From Novosphingobium ginsenosidimutans (lineage in GTDB: Bacteria > Pseudomonadota > Alphaproteobacteria > Sphingomonadales > Sphingomonadaceae): a stretch of 64,000 nt of DNA. The DNA is taken from contig NZ_CP042345.1 of the NCBI RefSeq assembly GCF_007954425.1, forward strand, positions 1,612,001 to 1,676,000, read 5' to 3'. Of the stretch, positions 56,749 through 64,000 are shown in pieces. Position numbers and translations under genes: made by a program. A model generated the notes under the pieces. That model saw only the letters and a list, made by a program, of their open reading frames with translations, had not been told where the DNA came from and made no database searches. Every line of letters begins with the position of its first letter. The first letter of the stretch is position 1.

Positions 56749-58161
56749 ATGAGCAAGCTCCGCCCCTTCTGCATGCCCAAGTGGGGCATCGAAATGACCG
56801 AAGGTACGATTGCCGAATGGATGGTCGGCGAGGGTGACCGGGTGAAGCGTGGCGATACGCTCTGCCTGATCGAAACCGCCAAGATCACCAACGAGGTTGA
56901 GGCCGAAAACGACTGCGTGATCCTGCGCGTGCTGGCCCCGGCGGGTCAGGATGTGCTGCCGGTCGGTGCGCTGCTGGCCGTGTTCGGTGACGACGACGTT
57001 CCGGCGGCCGAAGTCGATGCCTTTATCGCCGCCTTCGTGCCGGCTGAGGGCGGCGTTGGCGAAGCCCCGGTCGCAAGCGGCGATAAGCCGGCCAAGCCTG
57101 CTGCCGCCCCGGCAGCTGCACCGAAGAAGATCGCGACCAACCGGCCGATCAGCCCGGAGGCGCTGGCACTGGCCGAGCGCGAGGGCGCCGATCTCGATGC
57201 CATCGAGGGTTCGGGCCGCGGCGGACGGATTACCTATCAGGACGTTTACCAGCACCTGCGGCCCCAGGCGGCACCGGTGCTGCGCGGCGCGGCTGAGCTT
57301 GCGCCGGAAGACCTGCGGATCTTTGCCTCGCCACTGGCGCGCCGGCTGGCGGCGCTGCACGGGGTGGACCTGTCCGGCCTGACCGGCACCGGCCCGCGCG
57401 GGCGGATTTCCAAGCATGACGTGCTGGCCGCAGTGCCGGCTCCAGCCAGTGGCGGTGCGGCCTTTGTGGCCGTGGCCAACACGCCCCGGATCGCGCCGTT
57501 CGACAAGGTGCGCGGCGTGATCGCGCAGCGGCTGACCGCCGCCAAGCGCGATATCCCGCACTTCTACTTGCGTGTTGCCGTGGATGTCGATGCCTTGCTG
57601 GCGCTGCGCAAGACGGCCAACCTGGTGCTGGGCATCAAGGCCTCGATCAACGATTACCTGGTGCTTGCTGCCGGCAAGGCTCTGGCGCGGCATCCCGACG
57701 TCAATGTGCAGCTGCATGGCGATGCCGTGCATCACTTCCCACACGCCGATATCGCGGTGGCAGTGGCTTCACCCAAAGGGCTGGTCACGCCGATTGTCCG
57801 CCAGGTTGACCGCATGACCTTGCCGCAGCTTGCGGCTGCCACGGCGGCGCAGATCGACAAGGCTAAGGCCGGGCGGCTGTCGTGGGAGGATCTAGACGGC
57901 GGGACCTTCACCATCTCCAACCTCGGCATGTTCGGGATCGATGATTTCGATGCCGTGATCAACCCGCCGCAGGGCGCGATCCTGGCGGTCGGCCGGGCGC
58001 GGCGCGAGGCGGTGGAGACGGCCGATGGCGGGATCGATTTCGCCACGCGGATCAGTCTGACCTTGTCAGTCGATCACCGCGCCATCGACGGCGCGGCGGG
58101 CGCACAGTTCCTGGCCACGCTGAAGGGCCTGATCGAGGATCCGGAACAACTGTTCGGCTGA
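56749..58161 (+). CDS. Dihydrolipoamide acyltransferase (E2) with two subunit-binding domains
   Basis: A 470-residue E2. The lipoyl domain (1-80) has the lipoyl-Lys45 in IETAKITNEVEAE. Two peripheral-subunit-binding domains follow: residues about 134-170 (SPEALALAEREGADLDAIEG to VYQHL) and about 193-228 (ASPLARRLAALHGVDLSGLT to DVLAAV). The catalytic domain (about 245-470) has the active-site His443 and Asp447 in SVDHRAIDG. The usual E2 has one such binding domain; here there are two in tandem, linked by Ala/Pro-rich stretches. AGGAGGCGAGAG is a very strong ribosome binding site. An E3 gene is not in the window. Confidence 0.93.
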   Translation: MSKLRPFCMPKWGIEMTEGTIAEWMVGEGDRVKRGDTLCLIETAKITNEVEAENDCVILRVLAPAGQDVLPVGALLAVFGDDDVPAAEVDAFIAAFVPAEGGVGEAPVASGDKPAKPAAAPAAAPKKIATNRPISPEALALAEREGADLDAIEGSGRGGRITYQDVYQHLRPQAAPVLRGAAELAPEDLRIFASPLARRLAALHGVDLSGLTGTGPRGRISKHDVLAAVPAPASGGAAFVAVANTPRIAPFDKVRGVIAQRLTAAKRDIPHFYLRVAVDVDALLALRKTANLVLGIKASINDYLVLAAGKALARHPDVNVQLHGDAVHHFPHADIAVAVASPKGLVTPIVRQVDRMTLPQLAAATAAQIDKAKAGRLSWEDLDGGTFTISNLGMFGIDDFDAVINPPQGAILAVGRARREAVETADGGIDFATRISLTLSVDHRAIDGAAGAQFLATLKGLIEDPEQLFG

Positions 58162-58185
58162 CCCGAGGGGTCAACGAAAAGGGGG

Positions 58186-58215
58186 CGGCGCGCGAGGAGC
58201 AATCCTCGCGCGCCG
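58186..58215 (+). terminator. Intrinsic terminator after the E2 gene
   Basis: A perfect 13-base stem (CGGCGCGCGAGGA at 58186-58198 with TCCTCGCGCGCCG at 58203-58215) and a GCAA loop, followed by the modest T-run TTAACTTT. It lies 24 bases after the E2 stop and closes the rightward dehydrogenase operon. Confidence 0.82.
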
Positions 58216-58260
58216 TTAACTTTGCTTGGCCCGCGCTAGCCATCCCATATGCCAAGGACA

Positions 58261-58297
58261 AAAGAAAAGGCCCGCAGCCTTTGAAGACTGCGGGCCC
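58261..58297 (-). terminator. Intrinsic terminator after the second TonB receptor gene
   Basis: A 9-base stem: GGCCCGCAG at 58270-58278 pairs with CTGCGGGCC at 58289-58297. Read leftward it ends in TTTTCTTTT (58269-58261). It is 22 bases after the stop of the leftward TonB receptor gene and completes a back-to-back terminator pair with 58186-58215. Confidence 0.85.
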
Positions 58298-58319
58298 GTA
58301 GAGGTGAGGTATCTGTGGT

Positions 58320-60827
58320 TTAGAACTTGACCGAGGCTTCCACGAAGACCTGGCGGCCACGGTTGGTGCTGTTGATGATGTCGTCACCACCCACCGGCAG
58401 GAACGGACGGTCACCCGACGAGCTGACAAACAGCTTGTTGGTCAGGTTGTTGGCAATCAGTGACAGTTTCCACTTGCCGTCCGGATCGCCGATCGAGACC
58501 GAAGCGTCGAACAGCCAGTACTTATTCTGCCGGAAGTCGGCGAAGGAGGTAGTGTTGGTGTAGTATGCGCTGCTGAACTGGGCGTTGCCGTTGATCGAGA
58601 ACTGCAGCCCGTCAGACAGCGGGACCGAGTAATCGAATGCGGTATTACCCGACCACTTCGGTGCACGGGCGGCCTTGCGGCCATTCAGATTGACGCCCTT
58701 GAAGGTGATGTAGTCAGCGCTGAAGTAGGCATCGAGGTAGGACAGGTTGCCCGAGAAGCGCAGCCCTTCCACCGGAGTACGCCAGGCCCAGCCCACGTCC
58801 ACACCCTTGGTGGTGACTTCACCGGCGTTGGAGGTCACGAACTGGACCGCCACCGCGTTGAAGACCTGCACCTGAAGGTCGGTGAACTTGTAATAGAAGG
58901 CCGTCGCGTTCAGCGTGATGCTGCGATCGGCAAACTGGGACTTGACCCCGATTTCCCCGCCCTTGGCATCTTCCGACTTGTAGATCAGCGAGTTGAAGTT
59001 GCCGGTTAACGCGGCCTGGCTGAGGCTGTTCGATGGCAGTGCCGAGTTATCGACCCCGCCCGACTTGAAGCCGGTCTTGTACGAGGCGAAGACGTTGACG
59101 TCCGGAGTAACCTGATACTTCAGCGTCACTTCCGGTGAGAGGTTGTCATCGCTGAAGTCAATATTCGGCGAAACGAAACCGCTGCCGATGAAGGCTGGGC
59201 CAGGGCCCAGCAGGCGGTGCACGTAGGGCACGGTGATCCGTTGGGTCTTGTTTTCGTTGGTGTAACGGACCCCACCCGACAGTTCGAGCTGGTCAGTCAG
59301 GTCAAGCATCACGCTACCGAAGATCGAGGTCGCCTCGGTCTTGGTGGTGTGGTTCTTGTCATAGTCCCAGGTGTAGCCGGTGATCGGATCGGGCGCGATC
59401 AGCGAGATGTTGACCGCATTCTGGGCCGTATCGAAGATGAACCGGCGCCATTCATAGAAGCCGCCGATCATGAAGTTGAACATGCCCTCGTTGTTTGTGG
59501 CGAGGCGCAGTTCCTGGCTCAGCTGCTTCAGCGCGTTACGCGGATCGCTGGTGCCAACACCAAACGGCGCGCCAACGCTGTTGGTCGCGGCGAGCGCGGG
59601 GAAGTTGGCAGCAATGATCGCGTCGCTGACCGGGCCGGGACCACCCAGCGCCGTGATATAGGCCTTGCCGATACCGCCGTAGCTGTAGTTGTCGACGTCC
59701 GTCGCATCGAGGTTGACGAAGCCGGTGACCGACGAGAGCGTCAGGTTATCGGCCAGCTTCCAGTCCATCTTGAGGCGGGCGAACCACAGGTTCGTTTCGC
59801 CGAACGGCACGCCGTTGTAGCCCTGGGCCTTGGTCGGACCGGTCGCCAGAGGCACCGAGCGGGCAAGTGCAACAGCCGTATCGGGCAGGAAGATCTTGTT
59901 GTCCTTGTCATTACAGTCATATCCCGCCGGGATCGAGATCGCGCCGCCAAACAGCGTCACCACATCGGCGCGGCCATTGACCCCGCAATTGACGTCCGAG
60001 TGGCTGATCGCCCCGTCGTTGGTCTGGCGGTTGTACTGGACCTTGAGGTTGGCGCTGAAGACATCGTCAGGCTTGAAATCGAGGGTCAAACGGCCAACGA
60101 AGTTGGTCAGTCCGCGGAACTGGTTGACTGCGGGCGTACCGGGCTGAAGCTCAACGAAGCGGTCGATCTTGTTGTATTGGCTGGCCAGACGGATGCCAAG
60201 CGAGTCCGTCAGCGGACCCGAGATGTAGCCGCCAACGACATAGCCGCGCTCTTCGAACTCGTAAGAGGCCTTGGCGCCGATTTCCCAAGTGGAGGTGGGG
60301 TTCTGCGACTTGATCGAGAACACGCCGGCCGAAGCGCTCTTGCCGAAGTAGAGCGACTGCGGGCCTTTCAGCACGTCGATCTGGGCGGTATCGAAGAAGG
60401 CCGACTGGACCATGCGCATGGTCGAAACCTGGACGCCGTCATAATCGAAGGCCACGGCCGAATCGAACGAGGCCGAGATGTTCGATGAGCCGACCCCGCG
60501 CAGCGAGATCTGGCCGCCCGAACCGGAACCGCCGACCTGGATGCTCAGCGTGGGGACGCGGCTGGTGACGTCGGAAACTTCGTCAACCGAGTACTTCTCA
60601 AGCGTATCGGCGCCGACGCTGGTGATCGTGACCGGCACTTCCTGCAGGGTTTCATCCTGCTTGCGCGCGGTAACGATAATCACGTCCTCAGATGCCTGCT
60701 CATCGGCGGGTGCCGCCTGGGCGAAGGCCAGCTGCGGCGTTGCCAGCACGGCAAGGCCGGAAGCGGAACACAGCAGCAGCCGTGTCAGCTTCTTCGAGTT
60801 ACGGAATCCGAATGCAGATCCTATCAT
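58320..60827 (-). CDS. TonB-dependent receptor
   Basis: An 835-residue outer-membrane receptor. The signal peptide is near LLLCSASGLAVLATPQLAFA. The TonB box is EDVIIVTARKQDETLQEVPV, and the plug continues with RVPTLSIQVGGSGSGGQISL, then RGVGSSN and IDVLKGPQSLYFGKSASAGV. The barrel fills the rest and ends VFVEASVKF. These are all classical features of the sphingomonad family that imports large or poorly soluble organic compounds. GGGAGG lies six bases before the ATG at 60827; that ATG is preferred to 60833. It is downstream of the Rieske oxygenase gene and may be induced by the same substrate. There is no adjacent ExbBD or FecR. Confidence 0.94.
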   Translation of the reverse strand: MIGSAFGFRNSKKLTRLLLCSASGLAVLATPQLAFAQAAPADEQASEDVIIVTARKQDETLQEVPVTITSVGADTLEKYSVDEVSDVTSRVPTLSIQVGGSGSGGQISLRGVGSSNISASFDSAVAFDYDGVQVSTMRMVQSAFFDTAQIDVLKGPQSLYFGKSASAGVFSIKSQNPTSTWEIGAKASYEFEERGYVVGGYISGPLTDSLGIRLASQYNKIDRFVELQPGTPAVNQFRGLTNFVGRLTLDFKPDDVFSANLKVQYNRQTNDGAISHSDVNCGVNGRADVVTLFGGAISIPAGYDCNDKDNKIFLPDTAVALARSVPLATGPTKAQGYNGVPFGETNLWFARLKMDWKLADNLTLSSVTGFVNLDATDVDNYSYGGIGKAYITALGGPGPVSDAIIAANFPALAATNSVGAPFGVGTSDPRNALKQLSQELRLATNNEGMFNFMIGGFYEWRRFIFDTAQNAVNISLIAPDPITGYTWDYDKNHTTKTEATSIFGSVMLDLTDQLELSGGVRYTNENKTQRITVPYVHRLLGPGPAFIGSGFVSPNIDFSDDNLSPEVTLKYQVTPDVNVFASYKTGFKSGGVDNSALPSNSLSQAALTGNFNSLIYKSEDAKGGEIGVKSQFADRSITLNATAFYYKFTDLQVQVFNAVAVQFVTSNAGEVTTKGVDVGWAWRTPVEGLRFSGNLSYLDAYFSADYITFKGVNLNGRKAARAPKWSGNTAFDYSVPLSDGLQFSINGNAQFSSAYYTNTTSFADFRQNKYWLFDASVSIGDPDGKWKLSLIANNLTNKLFVSSSGDRPFLPVGGDDIINSTNRGRQVFVEASVKF

Positions 60828-60940
60828 GACCATCCTCCCAAAACGGTCCGCGGGGCTGTTATCGTTACGCAACTGTTGCCCGCGGCCGATGCTTCAACCG
60901 AGGTGAAAGGTGTATGTGGTGTGGGGCAAGGACACATTTA

Positions 60941-60968
60941 GCAAAACCGATAGGGCTATCGGTCTTGC
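60941..60968. repeat. 28-base imperfect palindrome between Rieske and TonB receptor genes
   Basis: ACCGATAG-GG-CTATCGGT at 60946-60963 is perfect and extends to GCAA/TTGC on both sides (60941-60968) with one mismatch. It lies 28 bases after the oxygenase stop and 113 bases before the receptor start, both leftward. It may be an operator for the receptor or a weak terminator for the oxygenase; no T-run follows the outer arm. Confidence 0.45.
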
Positions 60969-60996
60969 CTGATGGGCAGCATTCCGTAGCGGCAAT

Positions 60997-62280
60997 CTAG
61001 CCTGCCAGAACGGATTCGCGCCGGGGATCGCGGGGCCAGACCCAGGCCTGATCGAGTACTGGTTCGACCTGCAGCTCGGGCGGAATTCGCTCCACCCCGA
61101 TCATCGCATCGCAGTTCTGGTGGAAGTAATAGATCCGCGCTTCCTGATAGCTCAGCGGCACAGAGCGAAAGCCGCTCGACTCCATCGAGCGCTGGATCGC
61201 CTCGCCGAACTGGGTGTCCTCTTGGATGATCGCACTCATCTGCCGGCCACTGGGCTGACTGGCATCGGGCACGGTCCACAGGTCCGGCGCAGGACCATCG
61301 CCCCAGTCGAGCGCCATGGTCACCAGTTCAAGCCGCGTGGTGGTGAGCGAGGTCGGCCAGAACACCAACGGCGGAATGAAATAGCTGGAGAGCGGCGAGA
61401 CCCAGTTGGGGAACAGGGTATAGCTCTGTGTGCAGGTCCGGCCCAGTTCGCCAACGGTATCGATCTGCTGCCACTCGGGCGGGCTGTCGATCGCGCGGAC
61501 GTGCTCGCGGTTGGTCTGGGGCGGCGGCGGCGCGAGCATCCGGGCGTGGCCGTGCGGATAGAGCGTGTTGAAATTGCGCTTCGAATCGACCAGCGGCGCC
61601 ACAGTATCCGGGTGGATGAAGGGGACATGGTAGACCTCCATGTTGGCCTCCATCGCCACCTTCCAGTTGCAGTTCAGGTCAAAGCTGTGCCGCGCAGCCA
61701 GGCGCACGCGGTCAAACCCGAACTCGGTCCATTCGTCGGCCAATGGCCCAAGCCAGTCGAGCAGGGGGACGGCGTCATCGTCGAAGTTGACGAAGATCAC
61801 ATTGCCAAACCGTTCGCACCGCACGCCGATGAGGCTGCGGCAGGTCAGATCGAGGTTGGCGAAATCACGCGTTTCGGGCACGCCGACCAGTGTCCCGTCG
61901 GTCTTGTAGGTCCAGTTGTGATAGCCGCACATCAGCCGCGCCGACTTGCCGCGATCGGCCGTCACCACCGGCGCGCCGCGGTGGCGGCAGGTGTTGTAGA
62001 AAGCCCGCACCGCGCCATCCATGCCATGGACGATGATCAGCGGTTCGCCCGCATTGTCCCAGCGCATGAAGCAGCCGGGCTCCGGAATCTCGTCGATGTG
62101 CGCGGCGAAAAGCCAAGACTTCCTGAAGATGTGCGCCTGTTCCAGCGCGAAGTATTCCGGGCTGGTATAGCGCGCCGCGGGCAGGTCGGGCAGGGCGGGG
62201 AAGCCCGCCGGCGGGGCACCCCGCTGGCCTTCCCACTCCATCATCGCCTTAAGTGCGGCAACTTCGGCCTGGTCCATCAT
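60997..62280 (-). CDS. Rieske aromatic ring-hydroxylating oxygenase, alpha subunit
   Basis: A 427-residue Rieske-type oxygenase. The [2Fe-2S] ligands are in TCRHRGAPV (Cys98, His100) and CGYHNWTY (Cys118, His121). The mononuclear iron site has ANMEVYHVPFIHPD (His218, His223); the usual acidic ligand is probably further down, in the segment IIQEDTQFGEA. The C-terminal catalytic domain is complete, so it looks active. Such subunits usually need a reductase or ferredoxin, which is not seen here. ATG at 62280 is chosen among three tandem starts, with GGAGA upstream. It is divergent from the SDR gene. The aromatic or quaternary-amine substrate is unknown. Confidence 0.92.
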   Translation of the reverse strand: MMDQAEVAALKAMMEWEGQRGAPPAGFPALPDLPAARYTSPEYFALEQAHIFRKSWLFAAHIDEIPEPGCFMRWDNAGEPLIIVHGMDGAVRAFYNTCRHRGAPVVTADRGKSARLMCGYHNWTYKTDGTLVGVPETRDFANLDLTCRSLIGVRCERFGNVIFVNFDDDAVPLLDWLGPLADEWTEFGFDRVRLAARHSFDLNCNWKVAMEANMEVYHVPFIHPDTVAPLVDSKRNFNTLYPHGHARMLAPPPPQTNREHVRAIDSPPEWQQIDTVGELGRTCTQSYTLFPNWVSPLSSYFIPPLVFWPTSLTTTRLELVTMALDWGDGPAPDLWTVPDASQPSGRQMSAIIQEDTQFGEAIQRSMESSGFRSVPLSYQEARIYYFHQNCDAMIGVERIPPELQVEPVLDQAWVWPRDPRRESVLAG

Positions 62281-62398
62281 CACTCTCCTATGGCGCGGAG
62301 ACTATCCCTCCAGTGGCCCAGGCGGCACTCGCGCTTTAGTGAGTTTGGACCCACCATCCCCTGCGATAGACCTTGCGCAACAAACACAAGCGAGAGGG

Positions 62399-63166
62399 AT
62401 GACTGTGGCTGGACGGGTCGAAGGCAAGATTGCACTGGTTACTGGCGGGGCGATGGGCCTAGGCAAGGCCGATTGCGAGCGGCTCGCCGCCGAAGGGGCC
62501 ACGGTCTATGTCACCGATATCGACCTCGCCGGGGCGGAAGCCGTGGCCAAGGCGATCGGCGGCGTGGCGATGAAGCACGACGTCCGCTCGTCCGAACAGT
62601 GGCAGGCCGTGGCTGACCGGATCGCGGCTGACCATGGCCGGCTCGATATCCTGGTCAACAACGCCGGCAACGTCATTTTCGAGAGCATTGAGAACTGTTC
62701 GCTCGACAATTTCCGCCTGCACATGGCGATCCACGTCGAAGGCACCTTCCTGGGCTGCCAGGTCTGCCTGCCGCTGCTGAAGAAATCCAAATCGGCGGCG
62801 ATCATCAACATGGCCTCCACCGCCTCGCTGATGGGGTACGGCACGATCGTAGCCTATACCGCGGCCAAAGGCGCGATCCGTTCGATGACCAAGTCTATCG
62901 CGATGCACTGCCAGGATGAAGGCTATCCGATCCGCGTCAACGTGCTGATGCCGGGCGGGATCGAGACGCCGATGGTTCGCGATATCTCGGGTCGTGCGGG
63001 TCAGCAGTTGATGGAAATTCCGGACGGGATCCTGCCCAAGGAGTCGCTCGGCGCGCCGCGCGATGTGGCCAACGCCGTGCTCTTCCTCGCCAGTGACGAG
63101 GCGCGCTTCCTGACAGGTGTCGAGATCCCGGTGGACAATGGCCTCTTCGCCCGCCCCTCGCGCTGA
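62399..63166 (+). CDS. SDR family oxidoreductase
   Basis: A 255-residue short-chain dehydrogenase. The NAD(P) loop is LVTGGAMGLGKADC, NNAG lies near residue 85, and the catalytic Ser/Tyr/Lys are in NMASTASLMGYGTIVAYTAA followed by KGA. The C-terminal segment FLASDEARFLTGVEIPVDNG is classical SDR. GAGAGGG before the ATG at 62399 sets the start. It is divergent from the Rieske gene (118-base gap), consistent with a dihydrodiol or alcohol dehydrogenase step after oxygenation. The last 29 bases overlap the MFS gene. Confidence 0.93.
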   Translation: MTVAGRVEGKIALVTGGAMGLGKADCERLAAEGATVYVTDIDLAGAEAVAKAIGGVAMKHDVRSSEQWQAVADRIAADHGRLDILVNNAGNVIFESIENCSLDNFRLHMAIHVEGTFLGCQVCLPLLKKSKSAAIINMASTASLMGYGTIVAYTAAKGAIRSMTKSIAMHCQDEGYPIRVNVLMPGGIETPMVRDISGRAGQQLMEIPDGILPKESLGAPRDVANAVLFLASDEARFLTGVEIPVDNGLFARPSR

Positions 63167-64000
63167 GGGCAGCGACCGCGCTGAGAACGCAGCGCCCTGG
63201 TATCGTTGGTACGTACTGGGCCTGCTGATCCTGACCTTGCTGTTCAGCGTGGCTGACCGGCTGGTCTTTTCGATCCTGATCGAGCCGATCAAGGCCGAGT
63301 TCAAGCTGACCGACACCCAGCTGGGCCTGCTCGGCGGGGTGGCCTTCACCGTGACCTACATGTTCGCCGGCTTCCCGGCGGCGCGCCTGGCGGACCGCTC
63401 GGTGCGCAAGAACATCGTGGCCGGGGCGATTACCTTCTGGTCGCTGATGACCGCGCTGTGCGGCCTTGCGGTCGGCTTTTGGTCACTGTTCTTTGCCCGA
63501 ACTGGTGTCGGGGTGGGCGAGGGCTGTAGCGGACCGGCCTCGCAATCGATGATTGCCGACTATTTCCGGCGTGATGAACTGGCCCGCGCCATGGGCTTCC
63601 TGACCGTTGGCTCGACCATGGGCACGGTTACCGGGCTGATGGCCGGCGGCCTCTTGGCAGAGGCCTTCGGCTGGCGCTGGGCCTTCATTCTGATGGGGCT
63701 TCCCGGCATGCTGCTGGGCGGCTTGCTGTACCTGACCGTGATCGAGCCGCGTCGCGGCCGGTTTGCGCCAGAGGGCGCGCGGATCGAGCAGACTTCGGTA
63801 CGCGAGACGCTCTCCACCCTGGTCGCCAACCGGGTCTACCTTGGCATCGTCATGGGCTACGCGGTCCAGATCATGATCGGCTATGGCATGGCCTTCTGGA
63901 TGGCGCCGATCATGATCCGGCAGTTCTCGGTTTCGGTCAGCGATGTCGCGATCTACCTCGGCCTGGCTTTCATGATCAGCGGCTTGCCGGGGCCGATCCT
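63138..64000 (+). CDS. MFS transporter (runs off the right edge)
   Basis: The frame opens at ATG 63138, inside the last 29 bases of the SDR gene, with GGTGG about seven bases upstream, and is open to the window edge (287 residues). It begins MASSPAPRAEGSDRAENAAP, then TM1 (WYVLGLLILTLLFSVADRLV) and the loop 2-3 signature FPAARLADRSVRKNIVAG. About eight TM segments are visible. The Asp-Arg in TM1 and the FARTGVGVGEGCSGPASQSM stretch in TM5 place it in the spinster/ACS-like MFS group. It could take up the compound handled by the Rieske oxygenase and SDR. The C-terminal third lies outside the window. Confidence 0.85.
   Translation, partial: MASSPAPRAEGSDRAENAAPWYRWYVLGLLILTLLFSVADRLVFSILIEPIKAEFKLTDTQLGLLGGVAFTVTYMFAGFPAARLADRSVRKNIVAGAITFWSLMTALCGLAVGFWSLFFARTGVGVGEGCSGPASQSMIADYFRRDELARAMGFLTVGSTMGTVTGLMAGGLLAEAFGWRWAFILMGLPGMLLGGLLYLTVIEPRRGRFAPEGARIEQTSVRETLSTLVANRVYLGIVMGYAVQIMIGYGMAFWMAPIMIRQFSVSVSDVAIYLGLAFMISGLPGPI

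Overview
This window is GC-rich bacterial DNA, almost completely filled with genes. It most probably comes from an alphaproteobacterium of the order Sphingomonadales (a Novosphingobium-, Sphingomonas- or Erythrobacter-like organism). This is inferred from family content: the order DUF3576 lipoprotein-leuS-lptE-holA, a LuxR-type HTH fused to DUF4019, a PilZ protein, two TonB-dependent receptors, DUF885 and M28 peptidases, and a Rieske oxygenase with an SDR partner. I saw no tRNA, rRNA, CRISPR array, insertion sequence or origin. No stretch longer than 300 bases lacks a gene; the longest gaps (about 220-280 bases at 18.7, 26.5, 33.2 and 54.5 kb) are accounted for by a small ORF or look like plain promoter regions.

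Region 1 (1-14.1 kb) is an exopolysaccharide or O-antigen locus. A rightward run holds a short phage-tail-like protein, an SGNH hydrolase, two GT4 glycosyltransferases, a hexapeptide acetyltransferase and a nucleotidyltransferase-fold protein. Leftward genes encode the priming sugar-phosphate transferase, an O-antigen ligase/polymerase, a Wza-like export protein, a Wzc-like tyrosine autokinase and an exported companion protein. A glycosyltransferase runs off the left edge.

Region 2 (14.1-33.2 kb) is mostly housekeeping: holA, lptE, leuS, a DUF3576 lipoprotein, phaB, a PilZ protein, a membrane-tethered LuxR/DUF4019 regulator, chrA, murA, galU, trmL, a receiver plus HWE-type histidine kinase pair, an arylformamidase-like hydrolase, a DUF885 protein and a RluE-type pseudouridine synthase.

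Region 3 (33.2-37.6 kb) is the part I find most interesting. It is a compact ECF sigma factor/transmembrane anti-sigma module. Its divergent neighbour is a secreted subtilase, and it is flanked by a small exported protein and a low-complexity PRC-like exported protein. The same two-block promoter-like motif (GRAT, 18 bases, CGTTTC) lies before four transcription units here. One copy is a palindrome that can read both ways between the sigma and subtilase genes. The sigma gene itself appears to start at CTG.

Region 4 (37.6-48.1 kb) carries a cytochrome P450 with an acyl-CoA synthetase, an M23 peptidase, a DUF455 ferritin-like protein, a one-cysteine Bcp peroxiredoxin, glnE, an M28 peptidase and agmatine deiminase.

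Region 5 (48.1-64 kb) is catabolic. It has hpd with a VOC partner and a TonB receptor, a LacI/MFS pair, a three-gene 2-oxo acid dehydrogenase (E1alpha, E1beta, and an E2 with two peripheral-subunit-binding domains; no E3 in view), a second TonB receptor, a Rieske oxygenase, an SDR and an MFS transporter that runs off the right edge. Uptake at the outer membrane, inner-membrane transport, oxygenation and entry into acyl-CoA metabolism are all represented.
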